64,000 bases of DNA from the NCBI GenBank assembly GCA_014218235.1, contig CM024757.1:145837371-145901370 (forward strand), in the 5' to 3' direction. Shown in pieces: positions 1 to 12,429 of this stretch (positions are counted from its first letter, which is position 1; each line of letters starts with the position of its first letter). The notes below the pieces were generated by a model. The model made no database searches and was not told the DNA's origin. It saw nothing but the letters and a program-made list of their open reading frames with translations. This DNA is from Colocasia esculenta. Its lineage: Eukaryota > Streptophyta > Magnoliopsida > Alismatales > Araceae. Both the position numbers and the translations under genes were made by a program.

Positions 1-657
1 TTTTACTGGAGGACTCCCCAATCCTTCCATATTTATTTCATGGGCCATTAGTGACCCGATAAGTTTTTCAAGTGACATTCTCTTGAGATCATTAGCTTCT
101 TCTATTGTTGTCACTTTTGGTGTCCAAGAGGATGGTAGAGATCTTAGAATTTTTCTTACCATATCTCCCATGTCGTAGTTCTTTCCAAGACGAGCCAACC
201 CATTTGTGATGTCTGTAAATCTGCTATACATCTGAGTGATTGACTCTCCTGGCTGCATCAAGAATCTCTCATACTGAGTCACCAAGATGTCTATTCTTGT
301 CTCTTTTACTTTATCTGTGCCTTCATACGTAATTTTAAGCTTCTCCCATTTCCATTGCTGATTTGTAGGCTGAAACTTTATTAAACTCTTTTTGCTAAAA
401 GCGTAGCATAATATGCTCTTAGCTTTGCAGTTGAGAGAGATCTTCTTTTTATCAGAGATCTTCTTTTTATCATCTTCTGTCCAGTTTTTGTCTGTTGTTT
501 AGAACCTAGATCACCTTCTTCTATGATGGACCATATTTGAAAATCGAATCCTTGCAGGAAGTACTCCATCCTGGTCTTCCAGTAGGTATAGTCCTCACCA
601 TCAAATAGAGGGGGTCGGTTTTACTGATTGACCATCAATACTCCCTTGAGCTGCCAT
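1..657 (-). pseudogene. gag: Sirevirus A gag (UBN2-type), 5' part, runs off the left edge
   Basis: Read leftward from an ATG at 657, this encodes the N-terminal part of a copia gag of the UBN2 type: a start resembling MAAQGSIDGQS, then a DGEDYTYWKTRMEYFLQGFD-like stretch, and further left the conserved gag helices including QYERFLMQPGESI and ANDLKRMSLEKLIGSLM. Gag would form the virus-like particle. An extra A near 620 shifts the frame, and in-frame repeats near 440-470 disturb the middle, so this copy is broken. It follows directly on the primer site and LTR of the same element at 705-2870. The rest of gag and pol lie outside the window. Family assignment is sure; exact boundaries are not. 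Confidence 0.85.
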
Positions 658-704
658 TTATCTTTGCTCTTGAGATCGTGAGATCTTCTTTCTTGAAGAG
701 ACTT

Positions 705-717
705 GGCTCTGATACCA
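705..717 (-). other. Primer-binding site of Sirevirus A (initiator tRNA-Met)
   Basis: The minus strand reads TGGTATCAGAGCC two bases after the LTR end at 720. This matches the 3' end of plant initiator tRNA-Met, the usual primer for copia elements. It fixes the orientation (5' LTR on the right, gag to the left). Confidence 0.9.
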
Positions 718-1401
718 CTTGTTGCCCAGCTAGCAAGCCCAGAGGGGGTGAATGAGATTCTTAAATTCGATTATCTAACCTATCAACAAAAATGTTCAAC
801 ACAAAACACTACGTTCGACTGTTAGTGTTTGTAATAAGAAAATATAACAATCACAAATAGGCAATCACACAACACAAGGATTTATCCTGGTTCGGACCTC
901 CTCTTCAAAGCAGTCCTATGTCTAGTCCTTGAGCAACACTCAGGATTTCACTACCCAAGGGTACAGTCCCCCTCAAGGACACTTACACATCCAGCCGTAG
1001 CTGGCCTTCTCTTCACAACCCGAAGAGGAAAAACACACCCTGATTCACATGTCTTCCTTCAACATGAAGGGAACACTCACTACCTGTTTCCGAACAGGTC
1101 TTCTCTTCACACATGAAGAGGAACTTCTCAGGAAAGTGAGAAAATAGGCGAAATGCCCCTAGACCAGGCTTATAGCAAATGCTTGATCTAAGGCAGTGAC
1201 TGAGAGAGAAAGATCTACAATAATGAAATCTATCAGATCACAAGGGCTCTCCAAAACTAACAACGATGAGGCACTGAAGAGCAAGAGCTACAAGGTTGAA
1301 GTGGAAAGCAAGAAGCTCTTTTTGCTAAGACTCTATCACTTCCAGTTTTCGATGAGATTTGAATCCTTCAAAAGTTCTGTTTTCAGGAGTCTTCAGTTTT
1401 G

Positions 1402-1410
1402 TATATATAT
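1402..1410 (-). promoter_or_regulatory. TATA box of the Sirevirus A LTR
   Basis: TATATATAT lies between the repeat array (upstream in minus-strand reading) and the LTR end. The matching place in Sirevirus B has TATATA at 13543-13548. Confidence 0.6.
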
Positions 1411-1869
1411 CTTCTCTTACTGAATTAGCCGTTTAGATTACCGCTGTCTCTAGGCTTTAGTGAACGTTAGACTGCATGGTTCTCCTTATTCTTCAACAGG
1501 TATGTTGTAGTCAATAGTCCTTTACGTTCCATGCACGCAAGGAGAAGATCCTTCTTGATATCCTTGAGCTTCCACTTTGTCCAACGTTGTATGGGGTTGT
1601 GCTGTCAGAGACCTGCACATAATAAATACTAAATCATAGACAGCTACATGTCTCTTGTTGTCAGTCAACGTTGAATCCATGTAGTAAGACATTTCACAAA
1701 AATGGAAATGTCATTCTGCTATATAAAAAGTGTTTCATATAGAAGCATGATAATATAGGATATCCAGATATGCATCGTGCAGAGAAATGTACAGTCACAT
1801 TAAATGCATGGATATTAGAGAAACGCGCGGGAGGACTTTAACTTTCAAATATTTGAGACATGTTTGAAT

Positions 1870-2680
1870 GTAAGTCGTTGTAGTCCATGAAATTGTTATG
1901 AGTACGACTTATGAAATCGTTGTGTAAGCTAGTCGTTGTTTATGTAAATCATTATTCATCCATAAACAATCGATGTGAACACAAGTCGTTATACAATCAT
2001 AACCAAATCATTGTAGAGATAAATCGTTATGAGAGTATAAGCAAGTCGTTATAACCAAATCGTTGTGAGCAAATTGTTGTTTCACACATAAGCAAATCGT
2101 TGCAGGTATCGAATCGTTGTTTTACTTATCGAATCGATGCAGTGATCAAATCATTGTTTGCTTTATCGAATCATTACACTGACCAAGTCGTTGTGTAACT
2201 TATCGAATCGTTACGGCGACCAAGTCGTTATGTAACTTATCGAATCGTTGTGGTGACCAAGTCGATGTGAAACTTATCAAATCATTACGGCGACCGAGTC
2301 GTTATGTTACTTACCAAATCGTTGTGAGAGCAAATCGTTGTTCTCACTTATCAAATCGTTGTGAGAGCAAATCGTTGTTCTCACTTATCAAATCGTTGTG
2401 AGGGCAAATCGTTGTTCTCACTTAACAAATCGTTGTGAGAGCAAATCTTTGTTCTCACTTATCAAATCGTTGTGAGAGCAAATCGTTGTTCTCACCTATC
2501 AAATGATGCGGCGATCAAATTGTTCTACTCACTTAGCAAATCGTTGTGAGATCGAAATCGATGCAACACTTATGAAATCGTTATAAAATCGAAATCAGTA
2601 TGATACTTTATTAATCCTTGTGAAAATGAAATCGATAGAAGTGGAAATCATTATGATACATAGGTGTCGATGTGTACTTA
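1870..2680 (-). repeat. Direct-repeat array of an AACGATT motif in U3 of Sirevirus A
   Basis: On the plus strand AATCGTT, or a one-base variant, recurs every 16-21 bases, always in the same direction. The best-kept part (about 2320-2500) is a 37-bp unit made of a 16-mer and a 21-mer, in which GTGAGA and TCTCAC face each other across 12 bases. The same motif array, on the opposite strand, lies in the Sirevirus B LTR (12430-13095). The position in U3 upstream of TATA suggests an enhancer-like role, but that is inference. Confidence 0.8.
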
Positions 2681-2870
2681 GAGAAATTTTCAGCTCTGTA
2701 CTTTAAATGCTACAGTGTAGGAAATACTTACATATTTTCTTGATTTTGCCTGATTACCTCCTGTGCCTAAGCTTCATGAAAACTTAGTAAATGACACTTT
2801 ATTGAAGTTTTGTTAATCACCAAAATAGATATATAATTCATGAAATTATATGGGGATGAACTGATCATCA

Positions 2871-3932
2871 GTGATCACGCCGACCGTCTAGCCTGTGTTC
2901 ATAGCACGACTAGTGGGCGTTGTGACTTCTACCAGACTGCCGCACCCGACCTAGTGCTGCAACTATTCTATCGATGCTTAATGTTGTTTTACGATTATAC
3001 CCCTATCTCGTCTACTATCTCGTTACTCTCATCTGTTCACTTTCACTCTATACTCTCATCTATTTCGTCTATTACTCTCATCTCTTCTTGGTACTCTATT
3101 TGACCATTAAATTGATTGTCAAAAATAACAAATAGTGCTATATGTCAAAGCAATAGGGCCCGGTCTGGTCCTAGGGAGAGTGCCCGAAGAGTGCTATTTC
3201 CTCGCGAGGGTAACATGATCAGGGTGTGTACGGCATGCATCCAGCACCATTAATAACAATCACAATTTAATCTATGACAATCAATCAATCATTTTACTAT
3301 GATCTCTAGGTTGACATGATGCTCGACCAGGGAAGTGCTATTGCACCTTTGTGCGTTACATATTCTTTCACTATATGGCCAATCCTCTATCATGCTAGTT
3401 TTGTAATTATTCTTTTGAATGTGCTATCGTTCTCTTGCTATCGTGTGCTATCACTCTCTCGACTATACTTGATAGTTCTCTATAGTTATCCTACCTGATA
3501 AGACATTAATCACTTAAAGTATGCCTGTTTACATGAAATATTAAGTCCTACTGAGCGTTATCGCTCATCCTGCGCTATTGCTGTATGTGTTTCAGGTAAG
3601 TCAGATGATGACCCTACGCACACCAACGGGAAAGGACTGGAGTGATGAGCGACCAAGAGTCATAGCGATGGAGTGTCCTTAGTACCTTAGAGTTTAGTTA
3701 GGTATTTGCTTAATTATCCTTTCCAAATGTGATGATGTTATTGAGCCATATGTTTTGGCTCAAAATTAGTGGTTGTAATAGTTTAGGTGATTTATTAATA
3801 AAATAAGGAATTTAGTGCAATTATTGTTCATTAGTTGCTCTGATATTTGCGACTGTACGTGTAATTGTCGTTACCATACACGTTGTTCATGCCTCCCGAT
3901 TTATTCCGCTGCTAAATTGGCGGGGCATGACA
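2871..3932 (+). mobile_element. 5' LTR of X, last 1062 bp
   Basis: Aligns with 7507-7622 plus 15945-16894, the matching part of X's 3' LTR. It ends GGCATGACA directly before the primer site. The missing first two thirds lie left of the Sirevirus A insertion, outside the window. It is rich in short GTGCTAT motifs, as in Y. Confidence 0.85.
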
Positions 3933-3934
3933 GT

Positions 3935-3946
3935 TGGTATCAGAGC
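3935..3946 (+). other. Primer-binding site of X
   Basis: TGGTATCAGAGC, complementary to initiator tRNA-Met, starts two bases after the LTR end at 3932. Confidence 0.9.
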
Positions 3947-4145
3947 CTAGGATGTCCTTATTAGGCCATTTTAGTCTAGGATATTCTAGGTGAACTACCC
4001 TGACACGTGTCTAAGTCAACCACCATACCTATGTGAGGATTGGGTAGAACCATGATTAAGATCTGAATACATTTATCTATATATATGTGTATCAACTTAA
4101 TATTTAGCATCCTAATGCCAACCTTATTCTTGAAGGAACTCTTAA

Positions 4146-4760
4146 ATGGACGCCAAACATACGTCACTACAAGACGAAATGAGGTCAACTCAAAAGCTAG
4201 CTCGGGCATGTCAGAAAGCCGCCCAATTGCTGGAAGGAGCCTTAAGGACAACCAAGAAGATTAGAAAAGTGACCAAAAAGAACAAGAAGAGAAGACACAA
4301 CCAAGACAAGAAGGCAAACACCCAAAATAACGTAGCAAGATCGTCTGCCTTCATTGTGGTAAACCGGGACATGTGGCTAACGAATGCTGGCGAAGAGTGG
4401 GTGCATGTCTACGTTGTGGCAGTTTGGAGCATCAGATACAAAACTGCCCTCTTCTAAAGGAACTACCCACTAACACCAAAGATCTCAACTCTATGATAAT
4501 AGAGCATCAGCCAAACGATGATAAGAGAACGATAAAGAAGAATAGAAGAATGCCATACAATTAGCCCTTATTCGTAAAGGATGATGCGAGCATTGCAATA
4601 GGATAGGTCATGTATAGGAGGAATGCTGGAGGAAAGCAGGCGCTTGCCTACGCTGCGGAAATCGTAATCATCGCATTTCCGAGTGCCCTATACTTGAGGA
4701 GCAGGAAAAGATAAACGCCCGACTGGGCAAGAGAGGCTGGCAGACTACGAGCTGTGCAGG
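4146..4760 (+). pseudogene. gag: gag remnant of X with two pairs of zinc knuckles
   Basis: The readable part starts at an ATG at 4146 and has a basic stretch (KKNKKRRHNQDKK-like) followed, in another frame at about 4345-4455, by CLHCGKPGHVANEC and CLRCGSLEHQIQNC, both CX2CX4HX4C knuckles. A second, more decayed knuckle pair follows at about 4590-4695. Zinc knuckles of gag bind the genomic RNA. The capsid-type domain is absent or unreadable, and frameshifts separate the parts. The similar knuckle arrangement in T (63330-63440) suggests that X and T are related gag-only families. Confidence 0.75.
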
Positions 4761-4881
4761 AAGTTGAGACCACAATGAGTGGAGTCGTGGAAGGTAACTC
4801 TAAACTTACAAACATTAATATGTATAGCATGAAATGATGATTTATATGTAACCGAAGTAGTTGTGGAATTTGGGACCAAAT

Positions 4882-4900
4882 TCTTTTTAAGAGGGGGAGA
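4882..4900 (+). other. Polypurine tract of X
   Basis: TTTTTAAGAGGGGGAGA ends one base before the 3' LTR start (TGTAGTACCCC at 4901). It would prime plus-strand DNA. Confidence 0.85.
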
Positions 4901-7622
4901 TGTAGTACCCCGAAAAATTCATTAATTCGAAAATGAAGATAAATTAAAAATTTATCAATTAAATAAATTCAAACTAGTTAAAAGAGGTACGCATCATTAT
5001 CGCATGTGTAAAAACCTATATAAAATGACTACATAAAATAATAGTCATGCTTTAAATAATATTCTCTAATGACCCATCAAGAAGTTTAGGCATAAAGAAG
5101 TCATTTGACCTAGTTTAAGAATTTATGCATTTATTGTCGTAATTAAGAAATAAGTCGGAGAACTCATTATTATATGAGCTAAAGTGAATTAAAAATCAAA
5201 TAAACATGTGGGTAAACTTTAAATATATGGGTTGATAGCCCATTATGATAATTGGACCAATAGACAATCTTGGCCCATGAATAAATTCTTTAATAAAAAG
5301 ATAATTAAGACCCATTAAGTAATTGGTTGTACAATTGAGCCATATTTAAGTATTGGGCCAAGAGCAAGAGCCCAATTAGTGGATAAAGGTTAGAAATATT
5401 AGGATAAATATATTAAATTAAATTGAAATAAAACCAATTGAATAAATATGTAAATAGATTTAATTTAGAATAAAGGGTGAATAAGTAGAATTAAACTAAA
5501 ATCCATTAAGCTAAATTAGGAATGAGTTGTATTAATAGTCCAAGCATAAAAAATGGGCCCAAATGTGAAGAGCCCATCTTGGGATGATAATTAATTAGCT
5601 AAATTCGTACTTAAATTAATAATAAATGGAAAAGGGTTAAGATAATCATTAAATAACCCATAATTATCCTAAAAAGGAGTCCTTAACCCATCATAACCCA
5701 TTAGCCATGAAATTAGATCTCTCCCAAGCCAATTAGAAGATAATGCTAGAATATGGCGAGATAAATGTGAAAATTCGGAGTTAATTATTGAATAATTAAA
5801 AAGGGTAAGATAAAGACTAAAATAGCTTATAATATCTCTACAAGAGTCCTAGACCTACCCAAACCCTTTACCCACGAAATTAAACCTCTCCTCTACCCTA
5901 TTAGGTGGATAAATGCAAGAAAATAAGGTGATAAATGTGAAATTCATAGCTAAGAGGAGAAGGAAGAGTTGGAGAGAGATTGGACTCTTAAACAACCTAA
6001 TCGACCTCTAATTCGTACCTACCAACCCATAGCTCGTTGCTTGAAGCCTTGGGGATGAAGGAGGAGCTGTGGACGAGAGGAGCAGGAGGAAGGAGCTTGG
6101 AGCAAGAAGATTTCATCTTCTACCTTGTCTTAAACCTAGGAGTTTTTACAGTGCAAAGATAGGTAATCTCTCAAGCACAAATCGTGTAAATTTAACCCTA
6201 GGTAGCTCACATGATCCTCTTTGAAAGCCCATGATTTCTCTATTTTCGTGGCTCCATGAAGGAGTATTAATGTACCAATCCCTGTCATCATCTTGTACCC
6301 AAACCCTAAAGTTTGCTTTTAAATCCAAGCATGTACTCGATCTCATGCCCTGAAAATATTCTCCTAAATACTACATGTTCTTAGCTTTCAAACGCCCCTA
6401 TTTGTCCTAATTTCTATCTTGTATTCGTTGCCATTAAATCATTGTTTCCTGACTGTGCATGTTCAGGTACTGAAGATCAACTTATTCAAAGCATGCCTTA
6501 CACGTATTTGTTTTCTAATTAAACATGCCTGCTGTTAGATCTCCATGTCCTCTTTCGATTAAATTGGTTTCATGATTTTTGGATGACTGTGTGATTTTAT
6601 ATCGATTTTTGAAGTACTCTGTAGCATGCTTGGAAGGGAGGAACCCTACTTGGAAAGGGCAAATCACTTTTCTGGGTGTTGGGCCGCCTTCTGGAGGCGC
6701 GACGGCCCGACTCGTCGCAATCTCAGAGGGGGTCGCGACACGGGGGTCCGTCGCGTTTTGAACGCGACGGGTCGACCTGTCGTGACCTGACCGGTTTGAC
6801 CCTAGTGGCCGGTTCAGCAGATCGCGACCGGGGCCTGGCGTCGCGACCTGAATGCGGTTACCTTAACGCGACGCACTCCTATGTCGCGACCTTAACGCGA
6901 CAGTGAACCCTGTCGCGACAGCAGTATAGCGATCAGACCCTGAATTTACCAATATAACTCTGCTATTTTGCCATATAAACTCTGTTTACCCACTAATTAA
7001 GTTCTGTCATGAGCAATTTCGACTTATTAAATATTAATAGGCAATATTACATGGAATTCATTAATTTAAAAGTCATGTGCACATCATACATGCTCTCTTG
7101 ATTTCTTACACTTGCACACACTTAACAATCATGTTTGCCATTAAACCCTATTAAATTACTCAATAACGTACTGGTAATTAAGTGAAATTGATTACTAAAT
7201 TTCCCCTATTTAATTATTTACACTTGTCTTCATTTTACTCGCGTGATTTGAATACCGTGATCACTTCCCTCGGCCTTCGAGCACTCGAGGCACGACGGAC
7301 ACTTGTTTTATACACCTTTTCTTGGCATGGACTACTCTCCATCGGAATACTCTCGACTGGGCCAGGGACTCCTTGTCAGGCCTCCGTAAGTCTTCTGGCT
7401 TTGGCGCACGTCCTTAGCCGATAAGCTGGTTGTACCTTTAAAACCCGTTACACCCTTAGGGATCAGCATGATCCAAACGGCCTTAGTGTGTTCTCTCTTA
7501 CCTTGTGATCACAGTGGACCGTCTAGCCTGTGTTCATAGCACGGCTAGTGGGCGGTTATGACTTCTACCAGACTGCTGGCACCCGACCTAGTGCTGTGCA
7601 ACTGTTTCTATCGATGCTTAAC
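4901..7622 (+). mobile_element. 3' LTR of X, first part
   Basis: It starts TGTAGTACCCCGAAAAATTC. The first kilobase is AT-rich, with runs resembling other LTRs of this group (compare 46239 onward). A GC-rich dyad cluster follows at 6697-6918. It is cut at 7622 by Y, with TTAAC (7618-7622) repeated at 15940-15944. Confidence 0.85.
6697..6918 (+). repeat. Cluster of six N10-type dyads, arms TCGCGAC (element X)
   Basis: Inverted arms around a fixed spacer: 6697-6720, 6733-6756, 6762-6785, 6866-6889 and 6895-6918 all have 10 bases between arms, and 6822-6846 has 11. The consensus is TCGCGAC-N10-GTCGCGA; the spacer sequences are unrelated. Two pairs are joined by exactly 5 bases (6756/6762 and 6889/6895). 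Departures in the arms are mostly CG to TG or CA, as expected from decay of methylated CpG. Confidence 0.85.
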
Positions 7623-8038
7623 TGTAGCAACCTAGATTTTTTGAAAAATAAAAATTTAATAATAATAGAAACAAAAACAATTAGAAATCAAATAAAAGAG
7701 AATTAAATAAAACCCATTAAATGAAAGAAGTAATGGGCTTTGTTAAATAGACCCATTAGATATTAGTGGCCAAAATGGAGATTTTTAAAAGGGGAATAAT
7801 AGGAAAATATCCTAAATTCGTAACTAAATTATTACTTAAAGAAAAGGGGTATTTAATGCATTAATAGCTAGTTTGAGTTAGATTTGGATTCCTAAACCTA
7901 TCCTAATAGGTTGGCCATGAATTTGGGTCCCAACCTAATCCAAATTAGAAGTTCTCATGCTTAGGAAGGGGAGAGGAAATAGGAAATCTCGAAATTTAAT
8001 AGGAATTAGAGTCCTATTAGGATTAGAAATACAAGAGA

Positions 8039-8047
8039 CATAAATAC
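8039..8047 (+). promoter_or_regulatory. TATA-like box of the Y LTR
   Basis: CATAAATAC followed by a CT-rich stretch. The dyad cluster lies 0.7-0.9 kb downstream, the same layout as in V and U. Confidence 0.5.
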
Positions 8048-8739
8048 TCTCTTAAACCTCCATGGCCGCCCTAGCTGTGCCAAGGGTTTCTGGACCAGGA
8101 TGAGAGGCCAAGGAGGAGGAGAACTCGTGGGGAGAAGGAGCTCTCAAGCCATCACCCCCGTTCTTCAAGTTCTAGCCCTAGAAGAGTAAAACGACCAAAG
8201 GTAGGCATTCTCACGAGCAAAACTAAATTATTTCGTCTGTAGGTTGATTTAAAACCTCAGGAATCAAAGCCCTCTTGTCTCATATTTTTCCATCGAGCAA
8301 TATTTTGTTCTTAATTTCAAAGTTCTGTGACTTCATGACCCCGAACCCTCTTCTTAAATTCATATATTCATGCATACTCGTCCTCATGCATGAGATTTTA
8401 TTGAAAGAACTGATGGATGTTAGGCATCTTTTGCCCCTAAAAGCCCTAATTTCATCAACCCTACATCGTGAATTAATTCTTTTACCCTAACTGTGTACTG
8501 TTACATGTTCATCATGAATACACATGACCATAGCATGTCGAAACCCTGTTTGTTTTCCAATTCCTATTTACTGTGAGTACCCATGCATGTCTAGAACAAT
8601 TTGCAAATGGTTTCATGATTTTCATCACCTGTAGAAATAGATATTATTTTCTAAATCACCCTATGTCAAATAGGGTAAGTTAGGTCCGCAATCCAATGCA
8701 CTATCCTCTCCCTGTCAGACTCGGGCACAAACCTTGTGA

Positions 8740-8978
8740 ATGCGACGGCTCGATAGGCCGCGTTCACAAGGTCCATCGCGACAGTGCCCTCTGTCGCGAT
8801 CTGATCGTGACAGGGCCTATCGTCGTGATCTACTGCCCTGTCTGACTAGGCCGTCGCGACCCTCATGCGACCCCGTCGCGACCTGCCTGCCTGAACTGAC
8901 AAGGCCGTCGCGATCTGTACAAGCCCACGTCACGTTCTCAGCTGAGCCCGTCGCGACCCTTACAAGGGTGCATCGTGT
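8740..8978 (+). repeat. Dyad cluster of Y, arms TCGCGAC
   Basis: N10 dyads at 8740-8763, 8776-8799 and 8805-8828; the last two are joined by 5 bases. N14 dyads follow at 8854-8881, 8908-8935 and 8951-8978. The first has longer matching arms (GTGAA.../...TTCAC). The three N14 dyads recur in copy B (14218-14360), in places with arms closer to the consensus than in copy A. Confidence 0.8.
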
Positions 8979-9919
8979 TCTGGCTTCTTGCTTGAAAACC
9001 CATAACTTTTGTTGCTAACACTTGTTACAGTGTTCATACCCTTGTTAACAATCATAAACGCAGTAAATATACATGTTATAAACTTAACATAAATGTGTTA
9101 TTTTAAAAAACATGCACATGACTTGTTCTAGCTTTGATTTCATGATACATGCATACACTTTGAACCATCCAATTATGGCTTAACTTGGCATGTAATTAAC
9201 TTATAATACATCTGGTAATTTATGCAATTCAATTGCCATATTTAGACTTGTCTACATTTCTCGCGATGTTTTGGGAATATCGTTATCGACGCTCCATTGT
9301 TCTAGAATTCCTCTAGAACGTCGAACACTTGTTTCTATATACACACTCTCTCTTGACTTAGACGAACTCTCCGTTGGATACTCCTTCTGCCGGACTAGTG
9401 AATCCTTGTTCAAGGCCTCTGTAAGTCTCCTCTGTCCATGGATTCCCACATGGTCGAAAAGTCGGTTGTACCCTAACACCTATTACACCCTTTAGTAATC
9501 AATATGGTCCAAACGGCTATTAGAAGTTCGCTCTTATCTTGTATCATGCCGGACCTCTGGACCTGTGCTTAACATGGCCAGTGGAAGGGTCGTGAGTTCC
9601 ACCTGACTGCCAACACCAAGTGCGCGTGTTGGGCAACTGTTACTATCGCTCGTTACTCGACGTTTCATGTGCAATGACCATAAGTTCTCATCTATACTCT
9701 ACTCGCTCATCTATCCACGTTCACTCTACTATCTCGTCTATTCATCTAGCGCTCTCATCTATTTCTTGGTACTCCATATTGGCCATTGACTGATTGTCTA
9801 AAGATAAACAATATAACCAATGCTTGGCAATATATAAAGGGCCCGATCTGGTCCTGGATGTGTGCCCGAAAGTGCTAGTGCCCATGGGAGTTAAATGATC
9901 ATAGTGTTTGGCATTACAC

Positions 9920-10125
9920 TCGAGTGCTATCTATCTCGACTATCTAAATGACAATCAAAAGTGCTATGTTCTCTCGTTGTCTATTGACAAAAGTGCTATA
10001 CTATACCCGTTGTGCTATTGTTATACTTTGTGCTATGGCCATCCTACTATTTTGTGCTATACTCGACTCTTGTGCTATATTTGAAAGTTGTTCTATTTCG
10101 TTCACGTGCTATCCTGCTATCTTTT
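9920..10125 (+). repeat. Scattered GTGCTAT motif array in the Y LTR
   Basis: GTGCTAT occurs about eight to ten times in roughly 200 bp, irregularly spaced and in one direction. The same motif is dense at the matching place of copy B (15300-15500) and of X (3135-3460, 16095-16420). Confidence 0.65.
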
Positions 10126-10545
10126 ACTTGACTCTCTCGCTCTATCATTAGTTACTCTGCCTTTAATGCATTACTATTTAAAGCCTGCTTGACTATTGAG
10201 ATTTAAGTCCTAGTGGGCATTATCGCTCACCCTGCGTTATTTGTCATTGTGTTCTCAGGTGAGACTGAGGATAAACTATACACTCAAGAGGACGGGAATG
10301 ACCAGGAGTGATGTCAAGAGTACCCTAGTGTCTTAGTACTATGATAGAGTCTTAGTTTAGTCTTTTGCTTTATTTCAATGTAATTGGGCCCTATAGATTG
10401 GCTCTGATATTAGTGGTTGTAACTAGATATTGAAAAGTTATTAATGAGAAGAATTATCTTTAGAATTATTCATTGTGCAATGGTTTGATGTCGAGTACTT
10501 GCTCTGTACCCGTTTACTTGCAACTGCCTCGCGTTCCGATATTCC

Positions 10546-12063
10546 GCCCTTCCTACTCATCTTCATCTGGTCCTCCATCTTCTGAACCATCCACCCTTCC
10601 TACTCATACTAGTCCATCATTCCTTCATCCTCAACCTCCTCCTTCCTTTATTGCTTTTATTCCTGAAAATGCCCAACTTGCTTGTGCATTTTCCAATAAA
10701 TTTGAGGATGAACTTGAGCGAAAAACTCTCACCTCAATCTTAGCGCTTACCAATCATGTCCATAGGACACATTCTCCTAGTCCTGTCTCTAAAAAGAGGA
10801 AAATTTCCACCTCTCTTGCTTTTCCTTCTGAACCAAAATTTCCTCCTCTTTGGTTTTCCCTCACTGTTGAACATAAGAGGAAACCAATCTATAAAGAATA
10901 TATCCAGAAATGCATTCTTGCCGCCCTTTCTGGACTTCCTCATCTCAATCTTGCTGATCATCTTCATGTTGTTCTTCCCTATTGTCATATCTCTAAAGCC
11001 GATCAGTCCAAAATCTTCCAAATGGCTGAGTGCAAGACTGAAGAACAATGGGCTAAGGTGCACAAGGCTCTGTACAAACAATTTTTGCTTGCAAAGTCAG
11101 ATCAGCTTCCACCCAGGGATCATCCGCTTATCTTATCTGAATGGTTTGTGATCCATCATCAAGCCATCTGGGGACCCACTATTCTCACAGAAGTAAGACT
11201 CACTCGATACTTCCAGCTTTACAGTGACTATCGATATCTCCACAAGCTACCAAGAGTTCAGTTGGATCAGTTTTAGGGAGCCATTTCTTTGATCAAGATT
11301 GAGAATTCTATCAATCGCTCCTTCAAGGTAGATTTTGCAACTTTGAAAATACCAAAAATAGTCTTTCTTCCCAAGTTGCATTCTTGGTCATGGACTCCTC
11401 AGTTGGTCCAATCATTTTTGAAAGATTTGCTCGAGTTATGGGAAGAATCTCTACTCAGCAGGGTCGCCTCCCCTCCTTCTCTCATTTCCTTTATAGAAAA
11501 TTCTATCAGGGGCACATATCATCTGAAGTTCTTGCCCCTCTACTTTCTGAGTTTGAAAGGCTTGCTCCCACTGACTGGGAAAAGCACTATAATCAGTCTG
11601 CCCTTCAGCTGGAATCAACCAATAGCTCCTTGGTCAAAGAAGGGAACCTACTCTTACAGTTGAAGCCTTTTTGGACATGAACTCTATCCATTTAGTTCAG
11701 GACCCCTACCTTTAGTGGGTCGAGCGGTACAAGCTTTTTATGGCTTTGAAGAAAGATCTTCTGCAGCATCAGATCCACTACCCTATCAAGATCAACCAAT
11801 TTCTTCGGTTTTCCAGCTTTGGATCTTTCATTTCCTTCAAAGAATCTCTTGGCAAAGATGAATATGCTAATTTTCTAGAAGATCAGCGCCAGCTTCACAT
11901 CAAGAGAATGCTTCCTGACATGGGGTCGTCTTATTCTATTGCTTTTGGGGTTTTTCAGACCTATTTTGAGGAGCAGGAATGCAAGGCTTTGCGCATTCTT
12001 CAGCGGCATGCCTCCCTTCTATCTCCTGCTTTCTACCTCCATGTAACCCCTCAGGATAAATAG
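10546..12063 (+). pseudogene. Extra 3' ORF (env-like region) of Sirevirus B, frame-broken
   Basis: One long readable stretch ends with TAG at 11274. It starts with a Ser/Pro/Thr-rich segment, then a basic KKRK-like patch, then a soluble-looking domain with motifs such as LNLADHLHVVLPY and TEEQWAKVHKALYKQF. It continues in other frames to the TAG at 12061. Its place, after where pol would be and before the polypurine tract, is where Sireviruses carry an additional (env-like) ORF. I see no clear signal peptide or membrane anchor, so the env label rests on position only. The first codons (10473-10545) belong to Y, so any reading from there is a chance fusion. Confidence 0.55.
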
Positions 12064-12130
12064 CAAAGTTCTTTGATTTTCTTATTTTTTCTCTTCATCT
12101 TTGTCTCAACATTTTATTCTTTATGCTTAA

Positions 12131-12247
12131 TGACAAAAAGGGGGAGAAGAATAAATCATTCTGAAAACATCTCTAATTTCGCACAACTCCTCAGATTTAT
12201 TTCATTATGTTTATGCCATATTTTGTCATCACCAAAAAGGGGGAGAT
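12131..12247 (+). other. Two polypurine tracts of Sirevirus B
   Basis: CAAAAAGGGGGAGAAG near 12132 and CCAAAAAGGGGGAGAT near 12233, the second directly before the LTR. Repeated tracts of this form are a signature of Sireviruses. Confidence 0.85.
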
Positions 12248-12429
12248 TGATGATCAGTTTATCCCGATGTAATTTAAATAAATTACATATCTATTTTGGT
12301 GATTAAAAAAACTCAGATATAGTTTAAACTTACCAGTTTTTTTGAGATTTGAGCGCAGGAAATAAATCAAGGAAGTACAAGCAAAATCAGTAAGTGTTTT
12401 ATCATCCTGTAGCTTTTAAGTTCTAAGCA

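Larger units (their letters stand above)
720..2870 (-). mobile_element. 5' LTR of Sirevirus A (2151 bp)
   Basis: On the minus strand the LTR begins TGATGATCAG at 2870 and ends GCTGGGCAACA at 720. Both ends match the 3' LTR of Sirevirus B at 12248-14217, so the two insertions are of one family in opposite orientation. It lies inside the 5' LTR of element X, which resumes at 2871. The matching TSD is outside the window. U3 holds the AATCGTT array (1870-2680), and a TATA box lies near 1402-1410. The part near the LTR end encodes nothing recognisable. Confidence 0.9.
7623..10545 (+). mobile_element. LTR of Y, copy A
   Basis: About 2.92 kb, complete at its start, lacking only the last ~15 bases. 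Order of parts: AT-rich start, TATA-like CATAAATAC (8039-8047), GC-rich dyad cluster (8740-8978), AT-rich part, GTGCTAT-rich part (9920-10125). It shares 8843-10545 with copy B. Confidence 0.85.

Noticed and set aside
2320..2510. CRISPR-like regular array (37-bp unit)
   Set aside because: Plant LTR context, no constant-repeat and variable-spacer pattern, and the same motif array occurs in the LTR of Sirevirus B.
6697..6918. CGCG-box (CAMTA) sites as full explanation of the TCGCGAC clusters
   Set aside because: CAMTA factors could bind CGCG, but this does not explain the fixed 10-base spacer or the same layout in T, W and U, whose arms mostly lack CGCG.
10473..10545. Start codon of the Sirevirus B 3' ORF at 10473
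   Set aside because: This segment is the end of the Y LTR (same as 15860-15924), so the reading is a chance fusion across the junction.
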